From positions 2,170,001-2,234,000 of the forward strand of contig NW_026960608.1 in the NCBI RefSeq assembly GCF_021018805.1: 64,000 nucleotides of DNA. The letters are read 5' to 3'. The notes beneath the pieces are model-generated. The model was not told the origin of the DNA, did no database searches, and saw nothing but the letters and a program-made list of their open reading frames with translations. The position numbers were made by a program, and so were the translations under genes. Below, one piece after another: positions 1 through 10,573 of this stretch; the stretch's first letter is position 1; every line of letters begins with the position of its first letter. This DNA comes from Prinia subflava. Taxonomy: Eukaryota; Chordata; Aves; Passeriformes; Cisticolidae.

Positions 1-663
1 TGGAGGATAACAGACTCCCAGTAGGATGTCAGCCTTGTTGGTCTTCCCCTTAATTCTTACCCATAGGCATTCAGCTTCATCGACATTAGTTTCAATACCC
101 ATGGCATCAAAAGCCTCCCCAATGTAAAGGGCCACCCCTTCACCTCCTCTCCCTTTCCTATCTCTTCTGAAGAGCTTGTAGCCATCCAGTGCAGCGCTCC
201 AGCTATGTCTTCCCACCATGTTTCTGTGATGGCGATTACATCATAGCTTTGCTGTTGCACCATGGCCTCCAGCTCTTCTTCTTTGTTACCCATGCTGCAT
301 GCATTATTATACATGCACCTCAGCTGGGCTAATGATTTCACCCCTAACTCAGGCTTACCACCCTTGGGCTTGCTTCCAGACAGCCCAGGTGCATCCCTCT
401 CCCCCTTCAAACCTAGTTTAAAGCCCTCTAAATGTGTTCTGCCAGCTCATGAGCTAAAATTCTTCTGCCCTTAAGAGAGATGCAGCCCATCCAGTTCCAT
501 CAGGCCAGGTGCCTTAGAAGTTGCCCCATGGTCAAAGAACCCGAAATTGTGCAAATGACACCAACCCTTGAGCCACTTGTTGATAATGTGGGCTCTCCTA
601 TTCCTTTGACCATTTTTTTCTGCCACCAAAGAGATTGAGAAAAAGACTACCTGTGCTCTTGTC
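1..663 (-). mobile_element. CR1 LINE ORF2 fragment (endonuclease region)
   Basis: A minus-strand reading of 57-410 contains NACSMGNKEEEL and DVIAITETWW, signatures of the apurinic/apyrimidinic endonuclease that begins CR1 ORF2. The enzyme nicks target DNA for retrotransposition. Sequence further upstream in CR1 runs to about 663, where provirus A1 cuts it. The fragment is truncated by the window edge and has stops, so it is a dead copy. Family recognition is from known CR1 motifs. Confidence 0.85.
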
Positions 664-1373
664 TGTGCGGGTTTGAAAGCAAAACCAGTGAGACTCCAAG
701 TCAGAAATACAATTTAATAGAGAGAGAACAAACAACAAGAAAGATAAAAATAAAAATAAAAATAAAATAAAATAAAATAAAATAAAATAAAATAAAATAA
801 AATAAAATAAAATAAAATAAAATAAAATAAAATAAAATAAAATAAAATAAAATAAAATAAATGCAATAGTACAAAGGACTACTGACAGAGACAGAATGCA
901 AATCTGACACCCTGTTGGTCAGGGTGTTGGAAGCAGCCCGAAGTAAGCCCTCCGAGAGTGACAGTTGTGGCTCCGTTGAAGTAGAGATGATCCTCAAGAA
1001 AGGGCCCAGTTGTCCTCTGGGAATCCAGTGGAAACAGACTCTCTTGGTGTTTGGGATTGCTGGTTTTATCCCTGTGGAAAGGCTTTGGCTCCTTCTACTG
1101 GGTGGGGCATCTCACAATGGAATGAAGTAGTTATCAGTCATGTGAGAGGCCTTAAATGGCCCATTCACAGGTGATATCCCTCGGAGGAGGATGGCTGGAG
1201 GAAGAGATAAGGAGGCACTGCCATATCTGGTGTTATCAGGTGTCCCATTAACAGAGGGCATCCACCCTCTTTCCACCCCTAGAGTTACAAGAGATAAGGA
1301 ACAATATCTCCTAACCGACTTCAACAGGTGAAAATAGAATACACATTTTTGGTTACATTTTCAACTCAAGACA
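664..1373 (-). repeat. 3' LTR of provirus A1 (family A)
   Basis: The plus strand begins TGTGCGGG and ends CAAGACA, so the element has TG...CA ends. It matches 7927-8671 with about six substitutions outside the pentanucleotide tract, which I counted by eye. The tract of TAAAA units (about 744-860) is shorter than in the 5' LTR. Confidence 0.85.
744..860. repeat. (TAAAA)n microsatellite inside LTR A
   Basis: About twenty near-perfect five-base units AATAA/TAAAA lie inside the 3' LTR. The same tract in the 5' LTR (about 8010-8157) is longer and has A-rich interruptions at its left end. Confidence 0.9.
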
Positions 1374-1526
1374 TTATCCACCCTATATTCTATTATCATC
1401 TGTATCATATCCAAATCAATATACTCATATATATACAGATACAATGAAACCTTATACACAATTCTCACTTAGGATTAGGTTTCCCTGTGGCACACAACAG
1501 GTTTCTCCATCTTTCTGCATTACCCA

Positions 1527-2360
1527 CTAAGTATAACCGGGTCTTTGAGCAAAAACAATCCCATGGATAGGTTTGCCTTTGCCTGAGGTGGGATTAATCC
1601 AAACAGTCTTTCCTAAAATACCTTTCATGTGTACTACTGGGACTTTATCTCCATCCACCTTGTGCAAGGGTTCAGACTGGGCAGGACCAGCTCTATTGAT
1701 GGAGCCTCGGGTGTTGACCACCCAGGTGGCTTTCGCTAAGTTCATTTCTCAATTCTTGAAGGCCCCTCCGCCAAGTGCCTTCAGGGTAGTCTTAAGTAGT
1801 CCATTGCACCGTTCAGCTTTCCCGGCAGCTGGTGGATGATAAGGGATGTGATATATCCATTCAATGCCATGTTCTCTGGCCCAGGTGTTTATAAGGCTGT
1901 CCTTGAAATGGGTCCCATTGTCTGACTCGATTCTCTCAGGGGTGCCATGTCTCCACAGGACTTGCTTTTCCAGGCCCAGGATGGTGTTCCAGGCAATAGC
2001 GTGAGGCACAGGGTAGGTCTCCAACCACCCAGTGGTGACTTCCACCATGGTCAGGACATAGCGCTTGCCTTGGCGGGTTTGGGGAAGGGTGATGTAGTCA
2101 ATTTGCCAGGCTTCCCCATACCTATATTTGGACTACCGCCCACCATACCATAGGGGCTTCACTCGCTTGGCCTGCTTCATTGCAGCATACGTTTCACAGT
2201 CATGGATAACCTGAGAAATGCTGTCCATGGTTAGATCCACCCCTTGGTCTCGTGCCCACTTATAGGTGGCATCTCTGCCCTGATGACCTGAGGCATCATG
2301 GGCCCATCGAGCTAGGAAGAACTCTCCCTTATGTTGCCAATCTAAGTCTGTCTTTGACAC
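1527..2360 (-). pseudogene. Integrase of provirus A1 (broken pol 3' part)
   Basis: Three blocks in order make an integrase, the enzyme that joins viral DNA to the chromosome. Block 2133-2360 is the N-terminal zinc domain; its two histidines are visible, but the second cysteine of the expected CxxC reads as tyrosine. Block 1749-2048 is the catalytic core. An aspartate sits in QIDYIT (about 2098), then D in SDNGTHF and E in GKAERCNG, exactly 35 residues apart, so the D,D35E triad is kept. Block 1527-1745 resembles the C-terminal DNA-binding domain. The blocks lie in different frames or are separated by stops, so no full enzyme can be made. Confidence 0.85.
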
Positions 2361-3036
2361 TTCTATCTTGGCAGCTTGATCTACCTGCTGATTGTTTTGC
2401 TGCTCCTCATTAGCTCTGCTTCTGGGGAAGTGGGCATCTACATGGTGGTCTTTTACAGGTAGCTTCTCTACCTGAGCAGCAGTGTCTTTCCATTCATCAG
2501 CAGCCCAGATTGGTGTTCCCCCATGTTGCCAGTTGGCCTTTTTCCACCTTTCCAGCCAACCCCACAGGCTACCATCTACGAATCAGTGTAGAGGTAGAGC
2601 TTTGGCCACTTGTCTCTTTCAGCAATGTCCAGGGCCAGTTGAATAGTCTTGAGTTCTGCAAGTTGACTTGATCCACCTTCTCCTTCAGTGGCTTGTGCAA
2701 CCTGCTGTGTGGGGCTCCATATAGCTGCTTTCCACTTCCGGTTCATCCCTACGATGCAACAGGAACCGTCAGTGAAAAGAGCTTAGCGTGTTTCTTCTGC
2801 TGGCAGCTGATTATACAGTGGAGCTTCTTCAGCACGTGTCACTTGCTCTTGTTCCTCTTCATCGGTGAGACCAAAGTTTTCACCTTCGGGCCAGTTGGTA
2901 ATTACTTCCAAAATCCCAGGGTGATTCGGGTTTCCAATATGGGCATGCTGAGTGATGAGGGAAATCCATTTGCTCCATGTGGCATCCGTGGCGTGGTGGG
3001 TAGGGGGAATTTTTCTTTGAACATCCACCCCAGCAC
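2361..3036 (-). pseudogene. RNase H/connection region, second copy in A1
   Basis: The 2783-3028 reading (HHATDATWSKWI, then NWPEGENFGLTDEEE) and the sequence down to 2400 match the connection and RNase H segment that also occurs at 3486-4685. RNase H removes the RNA strand during reverse transcription. The nucleotide match to 3849-4447 is obvious by eye (for instance GAACATCCACCCCAG near 3019 against the same words near 4434), but there are many substitutions. It is frameshifted. Together with 3486-4685 it makes this part of pol present twice in one provirus. Confidence 0.8.
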
Positions 3037-3485
3037 TGTTGCCTTAAGGGCTGAAACAGAGGCTAGACAGAGTTATAAGAATAAAGTGAATATTTATTAA
3101 AGGCTTTCAAGGCCACACCCTGGCAGCACCAGAGCCACAGCAGTGGCTATGTATGCCCAGATGGCTCCAAGATGGAAGCAAAGGAGGACTAGTCATGAGA
3201 TCTCCCCCCTTTTATAAGTTTCAGTCCATTTGCATAAACGGTCCACTGTCCAATCAACAACTCCAAATCACGGCTTTTCATCCTTCCTGCTTGCCTTCTT
3301 TCTTCCACGTTGTTTATTCTCTGGGCCTGGAGCTCGAAGAGAGTGTCCTTGAGGAGAGTGAGTTCCCTGCTAGGACCAAACTGCCCTGCCTCCATCACCC
3401 TGTGACAAGATCCCAGCACCACTTAATACAAAGGCAAAAGCCACCCACCAAAACAAGACAGAAAAACCCAAAACCTAAGGCATCA
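3037..3485 (-). repeat. LTR of family B at the junction of the duplicated pol
   Basis: The ends read TGTTGCCTTAAG and CCTAAGGCATCA, near-perfect inverted termini. The same family occurs at 54379-56158 (with an insertion) and 23892-24351. A polyadenylation-like AATAAA on the minus strand (near 3096) gives the direction. The flanks (CAGCAC and GGGGA) do not duplicate each other, and the pol sequence on the two sides is not contiguous. This is therefore not a simple solo-LTR insertion. Confidence 0.8.
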
Positions 3486-4685
3486 GGGGAAGGGTAATGT
3501 AGACAATTTGCCAGGCGTCCCCATAGCTGTACTTCAACCATCATCCACCGTACCACAGAGGCTTCACCCGCTTGGCCTGCTTGATTGCAATGCAGGTCTC
3601 ACAGTTGTGGATGACCTGTGAGATGTTGTCTATAGCAAGGGCCAACGCTTGATCACGGGCCCATCGGTATTTGCATCTCTCCCTTGATGACCAGAAGCAT
3701 CATGGGCCCAACGAGCAAAGAATAATTCTCCCTTGTGTTGCCAGTCTAGATCCACCTGTGATACTTTCACCTTGGCAGCTTTGTCCACCTGTTCATTGTT
3801 GCAATGCTCTTCATTAGCCTGACTCTTGGGTACGTGAGCATCCTCGTGTCAAACCTTCACGGTCAGTTTCTCTACCCGGGTTGCGATGTCCTGCCAAATC
3901 TCAGCAGCCCAGATGGGCTTCCCTCTGCCCTGCCAGTTGGCCTTTTTCCAGAAATTCAGCCATCCCCACAGGGCATTAGCTTCAATCCACAAGTCGGTGT
4001 AGAGATAGAACCTCGGCCACTTCTCTCGTTCGGCAATATCCAAAGCCAGCTGGACAGCTTTAAGCTCTGCAACCTGATTCGATCCACCTTGTCCCTCGGT
4101 TGCTTGTGCAACTCGTTGTGTGGGGCTGCATACTGCAGCTTTCCATTTCCAGTTAGCGCCTACAATTGTACAGGAACCATCAGTGAAGAGTGCATATCGT
4201 CTTTCAGTCTTCGGTAGCTCATTATATGGTGGGGCTTCCTCTGCAAGTGTCACCTCCTCTTCCTCTTCTTCAGAAGATAATGCATAAGTCTCACCTTCAG
4301 GCCAGTTTGTTATAATTTCCAGAATCCCAGGGCTATTTGGGTTTTTAATACAGACACACTGTGTAATGAGGCCAATCCATTTGCTCCATGTCGTGTTGGT
4401 GGCGTGATGTGTGCAAGGAACCTTTCCCTTTAACATCCACCCCAGTACCGGTAGTCGGGGTGCCAGAAGTAGCATCATTTCAGTCCCAATCACTTCTGAG
4501 GCAGCTTGAACTCTTTCATATGCAGCCAAGATTTTCTTCTCTGTGGGAGTGTAGTTGGCTTCAGATCCTCTGTAGCTTCGGCTCCAGAATCTCAGTGGTC
4601 GACCCCGAGTCTCACCAGGCACTTTCTGCCAAAGGCTCCAGGACAGGCCATAATTCCCAGCTGCAGAGTTGAGCACGTTCTTCAC
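3486..4685 (-). pseudogene. RNase H and start of integrase, first copy in A1
   Basis: The open stretch 3849-4685 (278 residues) covers the end of reverse transcriptase and RNase H. It begins near NYGLSWSLW, has TPTEKKILAAYE, then the RNase H active-site motif FTDGSC, an E in NQVAELKAV and a D in YLYTDLWIEA. From 3848 down to 3486 the sequence encodes the linker and the integrase zinc domain with frame breaks (matching 2083-2400). It stops where LTR B begins. This is the longest open pol reading in the window. Confidence 0.85.
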
Positions 4686-4714
4686 CTCTGGTCCTGTCCT
4701 AACTGGGCCAAGGG

Positions 4715-5994
4715 CTACTGCGTGAGCGATCTCCTGCTTGATCTGGGCAAAGGCTTGCTGCTGTTCAGGGCCCAGTGGAAATCGTTCTTCTTGTGGGTTA
4801 CCAGATAGAGAGGGCTCACGATCTGGCTGTACTCAGGAATGTGCATTCTCCAGAAGCCTATGGCACCCAGGAAAGCTTGCGTTTCCTTCTTGTTGGTTGG
4901 TGGGGACATGGCAGTGATCTTGTTGATTACTTCTGTTGGGATCTGGCGAAGTCAATCTTGCCACTTTACTCCCAGGACCTGGATCTCTTGAGCTGGTCCC
5001 TTAACCTTACTTCGCTTAATGGCAAAACCGACTTTCAGCAGAATCTGGATAAGCTTCTCTCCTTTCTCAAAGACTTTTCTTGCTTTGTTCCCCCATACGA
5101 TGATGTCATCAATATACTGTAGATGTTCAGGAGCCTTGCCCTTTTCCAGTGCAGCCTGGATCGGTCCATGGCAGATGATGGGACTGTGCTTCCACCACGG
5201 GGCAGTCTGTTCCATGTGTACTGTATGCCCCTCCAGGTGAAGGCAAACTGGGGCCTGCACTCTGCTGCCAAAGGAATGGAGAAGATGGCATTGGCAATAT
5301 CCATGGTCGCATACCACTTTGCTGCCTTGGATTCTAGCTCTTACTGAAGCTCCAGCATGTCCAGCACGGCAGCACTCAATGGTGGTGTGACTTCATATAG
5401 ACCATGGTAATCCACCGTCAGTCTCCATTCTCCACTGGACTTACACACAGGCCATATAGGGCTATTGAAAGGTGAATGAGCCTTACTGACTACCCCTTGG
5501 CTCTCCAGTTTACAAATCATCTCATGGATAGGAATCACAGAGTCTCTGTCAGTGCGGTATTGCCAACGGTGTACAGTTGCTGTGGCGATTGGTACCTGTT
5601 GTTCTTCAACTCTCAGCAGTCCCACAGCAGAGAGGTCGTCTGAGAGACCAGGCGAGGTATTCAATTTTCTGATGTCTTCTCTATCTACAGCAGCTATTCC
5701 AAAAGCCCAATGGAATCCTTTTGGGTCCTTAAAATATCCATTCCTGAGATAGTCTATGCCAAGAATGCATGAGGCCTTTGGGCCAGTCGCGATGGGATGT
5801 TTCTGCCGCTCATTCCCGGTTAAACTCACTTCGGCATCCAATACAGTCAGCTGCTGGGATCCTCCTGTCACTCCAGAAATAGAAATGGATTCTGTTCCTA
5901 CATAACTTGATGGCATCAGGGTGCATTGGGAGCCCGTGTCAACCAAAGCCGTATATTTTTTTAGGTCAGATGTGCCAGGCCATCGGATCCACAC
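4715..5994 (-). pseudogene. Protease and reverse transcriptase of provirus A1
   Basis: The 217-residue reading 5341-5994 starts with a retroviral aspartic protease (ALVDTGSQCTLM, catalytic DTG at about 5932-5940) and runs on into the fingers of reverse transcriptase (HSPFNSPIWPVCK, then WRLTVDYHGLYE). A stop at the end of LDMLELQ interrupts it. RT goes on in a second frame (MDIANAIF, 5035-5304) and a third (4952-5317) holding the polymerase motif YIDD at 5105-5116. The thumb region (ETQAFLGAIGFWRMHIPEY) is at 4715-4909. At least two frameshifts and several stops make it inactive. The protease is fused upstream of RT with no dUTPase seen. Confidence 0.85.
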
Positions 5995-6138
5995 AGTCCA
6001 AAATATCCGATTGTCTCTTTCCTCTACCTGGCTAGAGGCAGGGCCCCTCTATTCCTGGTCATGCTGCACATTGCTCTCTTCCTGTAAATATGTTTCTGAG
6101 GTCCCTTCAAGAGGATCAGTCATATAATCATTCTTATA

Positions 6139-7784
6139 CTATCTGGAGTTCTGTGCACAAAAGACCGGAGCAGAGTTGACTCTAGATGAGCTCCTCATGG
6201 TAGTTGTCCCTCTTTTCAGTTCACATACCCGGGCTGCTAAGGAGGAGGTGGGTTTTCCATCCCATTTACTCATGTCTTCTCCATGCTCCCGAAGAAAAGA
6301 CCAAAGGTTACCTCGTGGAGTGTAGCCTCTCTCCCTGGCTGGGGGATGCCTGCTTCTAATGGCAGAGACTCTTGTTGGTTCTGGTGAGATGTGGTAAATT
6401 TCTTCCTTAAGTTCCTTTTTCAGTTTCTGATGGCCTTCTTCAATCAAGCTCCTGACTTGCTCAGCTGACAGCCTTGTTTCCACAGACGAGACATGGGTGC
6501 AAAAAGGGGTGGTGACGGTGTCCTCGTAAATTCTTAGTTTATTGACCAAGGTGCCCACCCTGTCCTCACCTTCCCTCCATTGCAGTGTTGCCAGGTAACG
6601 GGAATACGTCTCTGGTCTAAGCCGTGCGAATCTCAAACACATCTGCGATGTGCACTGGACACCATCTGGGCTTTTAGGAAATCTCTTGTCTTCTGAAAAA
6701 AATATCTCCAGAACAGCCAATTCCCTCAGGCACCGGATACCTTGTTCCATTGTGCTCCATTTTCCTTGGTGCACCTGCAGGTCTTCTTCACAAAGGTATC
6801 TGTCCTTCACATTTGTTAGCAGTTGCTGCCAGAGGCTGAGAATTCTTTGGGTCCTCCCAATGCCTTGGTCAATGACCACATCCCGGGACAGCGATCCCAG
6901 TTGTCTGGCCTCACTTCCGTCCGGAATGGTGTCATTGGCTGCAGCATCCCAGATACGGAGCAGCCAGGTCAGGATGGACTCGTTTGTCTGGCGGGTGAAT
7001 TCCCTCTGCAAGTCACGCAACTCACCCAGGGATAGAGAGCGAGTGATGATCTCCAGCTCTGTCTCTTCTGCTGGGTGCGAAGGTCCTGCTGCATCCTTGT
7101 CAGTCACTATGCGGACTGATTTGCTCTGATATCTTCTTCTGAACGGGAGCAACTGCTACCGGTTTAGGCTGTTCTGGTTTGGTGACGGTTTATGTGGAGA
7201 TGCTCATGGCGCCTTTGGTTCCTTCCTCCTCTGTGACAGCCTGTGTAGACACGGACACTGTTGCTTTGCTTTTGGTTCCTTCCTCCTGTGACAGTCTGTG
7301 TAGACACTGACGCTGTTGCTTTGCATTTGATTCTTTTCTCCTTTCTGACAGCCTGTGTGGACATGGACATTGTTGCTTTGCTTCTTTTTTCCTCTTCCTC
7401 AAGAATACGCTGCACCACACCATGTACCGTTTTGTTTCTAAGCATGTTGCAGGCCGTGCAGAGAAGGCAACTCAGAAACAACCACAACACTATGCTGTCC
7501 TTGGCATCCAGAAAAAACTCAATATTTTCAAGAACTGCTGTGTCAGGCCTGAAAGGCTGGAAAAAATCATTCTTTATTGCTCCCCACAGGGGCTGGGTGT
7601 GATTGCAGAGGCCCCAGACATAGCATCCTAGACTAGGACAAGTAAACAAAATGGAATATATATTCCAAATTATGTTCATTGCCTTGGAGGTTATCATGCA
7701 GTAGACATAATACACCAATAAAGCAAATTTGATACCATACCCTGGTCTGAACAGGAGCATTAAGACCAGCAGATAGTGCCTCAT
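6139..7784 (-). pseudogene. gag of provirus A1 with hydrophobic N-terminus
   Basis: Two adjacent readings cover gag, the structural polyprotein. The upstream one (7164-7784, 206 residues) has at least three strongly hydrophobic segments in its first 130 residues, then a short tandem repeat with core KATxSVSTQ. Frame jumps occur near 7265 and near 7150. The downstream one (6139-7152, 337 residues) has a capsid-like part with LSLGELRDLQREFTRQ and RQLGSLSRDVVIDQGIG, then a coiled-coil-like Lys/Glu stretch. No CCHC zinc knuckle is present. The capsid part resembles avian gag of the chicken ENS-1/ERNI kind in my recollection; this was not tested. A second copy lies at 59024-59717. Confidence 0.7.
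7190..7410 (-). repeat. Imperfect ~57-base tandem repeat in gag
   Basis: Three to four units share the plus-strand core TTGCTTTGCTTTTGGTTCC followed by a CTGTGTAGACA-like segment. Each unit encodes a Ser/Thr/Gln-rich repeat (KATxSxSTQxV). Reading frame is lost within the third unit. Confidence 0.75.
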
Positions 7785-7902
7785 GTGTGGAAAAATAGAG
7801 AGCTAGGTACAACACCCATGTAAGCAGGTTGAGTATCATAGTGAACAGGTGTCTCCTTCAAAAAAGAAAATTGTAATTCTGACTTTTCTCAGTAGCTCTT
7901 GT

Positions 7903-7920
7903 GCCACACGTTGGGCACCA
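7903..7920 (-). promoter_or_regulatory. Primer-binding site of provirus A1
   Basis: Read on the minus strand, six bases after the 5' LTR, the sequence is TGGTGCCCAACGTGTGGC. It closely resembles the primer site complementary to lysine tRNA used by class II retroviruses, with a T in the fourth position. The resemblance is from known PBS motifs; the tRNA was not matched directly. Confidence 0.75.
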
Positions 7921-7926
7921 AAAATA

Positions 7927-8671
7927 TGTGCTGGTCTGAAAGCAAAACCAGTGAGACTCCAAGTCAGAAATACAATTTAATAGAGAGAGAACAAACAACA
8001 AGAAAGATAAAAATAAAAATAAAAAAAAATAAAAAAAAATAAAAAAAAATAAAAAAAAAATAAAATAAAATAAAATAAAATAAAATAAAATAAAATAAAA
8101 TAAAATAAAATAAAATAAAATAAAATAAAATAAAATAAAATAAAATAAAATAAAATAAATGCAATAGTACAAAGGACTACTGACAGAGACAGAATGCAAA
8201 TCTGACACCCTGTTGGTCAGGGTGTTGGAAGCAGCCCGAAGTAAGCCCTCCGAGAGTGACAGTTGTGGCTCCGTTGAAGTAGAGATGATCCTCAAGAAAG
8301 GGCCCAGTTGTCCTCTGGGAATCCAGTGGAAACAGACTCTCTTGGTGTTTGGGATTGCTGGTTTTATCCCTGTGGAAAGGCTTTGGCTCCTTCTACTGGG
8401 TGGGGCATCTCACAATGGAATGAAGTAGTTATCAGTCATGTGAGAGGCCTTAAATGGCCCATTCACAGGTGATATCCCTCGGAGGAGGATGGCTGGAGGA
8501 AGAGATAAGGAGGCACTGCCATATCTGGTGTTATCAGGTGTCCCATTAACAGAGGGCATCCACCCTCTTTCCACCCCTAGAGTTACAAGAGATAAGGAAC
8601 AATATCTCCCAACCGACTTCAACAGATGAAAATAGAATACACATTTTTAGTTACATTTTCAACCCAAGACA
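7927..8671 (-). repeat. 5' LTR of provirus A1 (family A)
   Basis: The ends are TGTGCTGG and CAAGACA. It is nearly identical to 664-1373. The roughly 35-base length difference is mostly in the A-rich pentanucleotide tract. Related solo LTRs lie at 35774-36605 (plus) and 52867-53444 (minus). Confidence 0.85.
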
Positions 8672-8822
8672 CTGTCCTATCAACCACTTGACACAGTGCC
8701 CTAAAGTCGCTTTTAATTGCCCTGACTCAAGGCTATAATAACTTGGAGGGAGGGGGTCATCTTTTCCATTCCAGGAAGGTTCCTGCCTTCCTTGGCAAAC
8801 ACCTGTCTTTTAAACCAGAACA
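8672..8822 (+). repeat. Partial LTR of family H
   Basis: The right part (about 8740-8822, ending AAACCAGAACA) is the reverse complement of the start of the family H LTRs at 10168, 56418 and 57638. Homology fades to the left before the A1 boundary, so this is a truncated remnant. Confidence 0.55.
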
Positions 8823-9167
8823 TCAGGAGGATGGTAAATTATGTCCTGAAGAGGGTGCTAAGTAAATCAATTAAACCAGAAATCCTGCAATCAACAGAAA
8901 GGACCCAAAGTCCATTTACTGAAATGTTCATCCACATTCAGGAAGATACTTGGAACATAAGGAGCCAAATTTCCTTAGCCAATCATCTTCTACAAGTAAT
9001 CTTTGAGGAAGATGCTTCCTCTCTCTTTCCTTACTAGCCAGATTAAAACAAGTGATGCTCCTTCTTACTGAAATAGCTAACTGTATATCATTCAGACAAA
9101 CAACAGTGATCAATCCGGAAGAAACCTGACAATTACTGTCTGTTGTCAAATCCTCCTTTTTTCCAAG
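8823..9167. other. Unassigned single-copy-looking sequence
   Basis: No ORF with recognisable content and no repeat matching elsewhere in the window. It ends at the target duplication of LTR J. Confidence 0.4.
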
Positions 9168-9172
9168 CAACC

Positions 9173-9823
9173 TTTCCTGGTTTGGGGCAAATCTGTGAGA
9201 AAACCTCCAAAGGGGCCCTCTCTCCCCACCTCAGAAAGTAAACCCACTTGGCATCTCCCCCAACCGGTTCGGGAAAGACTTCCTCTGAGAGAAGTGGAAA
9301 AAAAACCTGTTTATTGATAGGCAGAGCACTCCCCAGAACAATAAATTGAACAATACCAGATGATAAATTCAGAAAAATCTCTCCTATAGGTGGTCACTAT
9401 GTTCTCAGTCCCTCTGGTGCTGGGAAAAGCTGTTGAGCAGGGTAGGCCCCGGTGGGTCCCAGGTGCAGGCCCCCCGTCGCTCCCCAGAGTCCCCAATCCA
9501 GAGCAGGTTCAAACAGTTCCAGGAAAGGCAAAGAAAAACAGTCAAGAGAAGCTTTTCTGCCTCAGCTAGCTAAACTAACTAATGAAGAAGGAAAGAGAAA
9601 AAAACCCCAAAAAACCTCTCTGTGCCTACCGCCACTGTATGTGTTGCAGACAACACTCCAGGCCAGAATATGGAAGAGGGAATACAGTCTCTGAAAACAA
9701 ACTGCATGCTTCTCCTCCCCCTCCTCTGCTCCCAGACCAAATCTTAAAGGCACAGAATGCAATATCCAGCACAAACCCAACAGACAACTGGGGATACAAA
9801 CATCATAACGTCACCCTAGGACA
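9173..9823 (-). repeat. Solo LTR of family J
   Basis: It is bounded by the 5-base duplication CAACC (9168-9172 and 9824-9828). The right end reads CACCCTAGGACA, i.e. the element starts TGTCCTAGGGTGAC on the minus strand. The other end is TTTCC, probably a mutated TGTCC. AATAAACAGG on the minus strand (near 9310) is a plausible polyadenylation signal. A related plus-strand LTR starts at 45742. Confidence 0.8.
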
Positions 9824-9828
9824 CAACC

Positions 9829-10167
9829 TTACAGAAATGGGTCTGAAGTTGTTTCCAAACACTTCTAATTACAGGAAATATCCTAGACCTAACACAATCT
9901 AGATTTAGGTTTAGACATAGAACCTGAAAAATATTGTCTCACAGGTGGATGGTGTCCTGCCAGGAGCAAGCCTTATTGAATTGGTCAGTCATTCCTGAGT
10001 TATTCATAAACTCTCTGAGAGTGATGGAGAAATTAAAGGGAAACAAACAGCCTAATGTTCTTAGTGATGAAGAGATATACTAGTTCCGCTGAGAAACTAC
10101 ATCCCCCTTGACTTTGGAGCCCCGTGAAGAATTATTTGCTGTCTGGCCCTATTAAACATTTACATAT
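9829..10167. other. Unassigned sequence between two LTRs
   Basis: No gene is seen. Short and AT-rich, with no match noticed elsewhere in the window. Confidence 0.35.
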
Positions 10168-10573
10168 AGTCTTGGTTTGAAAGACAGGTGTCTTCCAAGG
10201 AAGATAGAAACCTCCCTTGGAATGGAAAATATGACCCCCTTCATCCAAATTCTTATAAATTTTAAGTTAAGGGCTTCAAGGCAAAGATATGGGAAAAGGA
10301 ATAACAGTTATTTAATAGTATGCATATATATAACAAGGCAAAAAAACAACAACAACAGCAGCAGCAAAAAAAAAAAAAACCTAACCAGAAACCCAATAGC
10401 AGCCTTCTCTGGGCTGTCCAGCACTTTCCCCTTTTGGTGTAGTTACAGTCAGTGCTGGCCAGGGTGCTGTTGGCTCCTGGTTGGGCAGGGCAGGGGCAAT
10501 GATTCCCCACGGCTGCAGGAGACACTGTGGCACGAGCCCAGCCATCCCTCTGCATGTGGGCAATGGCAGGATG
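10168..10573 (-). repeat. Family H LTR, left part, cut by an LTR K insertion
   Basis: It begins GTCTTGGTTTGAAAGACAGG like the LTRs at 56418 and 57638, and shares with the latter the A-rich tract and the GGGCACT/CTGCAGG segment. It is broken at 10574 by LTR K1. The continuation beyond K1 could not be aligned with confidence. The long plus-strand reading across this region (10177-10935) runs through two unrelated LTRs and is not a gene. Confidence 0.65.

Larger units (their letters stand above)
664..8671 (-). mobile_element. Provirus A1, complete two-LTR endogenous retrovirus with chimeric interior
   Basis: Two LTRs of one family (7927-8671 upstream, 664-1373 downstream on the minus strand) bound gag, protease, reverse transcriptase, RNase H and integrase remnants. 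No env is visible. The outer flanks are TTGTC (659-663) and CTGTC (8672-8676), a 5-base target duplication with one change. A lysine-tRNA-like primer site follows the 5' LTR. Pol is not collinear: it runs to early integrase at 3486, meets a foreign LTR (3037-3485), then restarts in the RNase H region at 3036 and goes on through the whole integrase. All coding parts carry stops or frameshifts. Class is uncertain: the primer site looks class II, while the 5-base duplication and the gag without a zinc knuckle fit ERVL-like avian elements. Confidence 0.85.

Noticed and set aside
7164..7784. Host membrane-protein gene
   Set aside because: It lies between the primer site and gag capsid of an LTR-bounded provirus and shares its strand, so it belongs to the provirus despite its hydrophobic segments.
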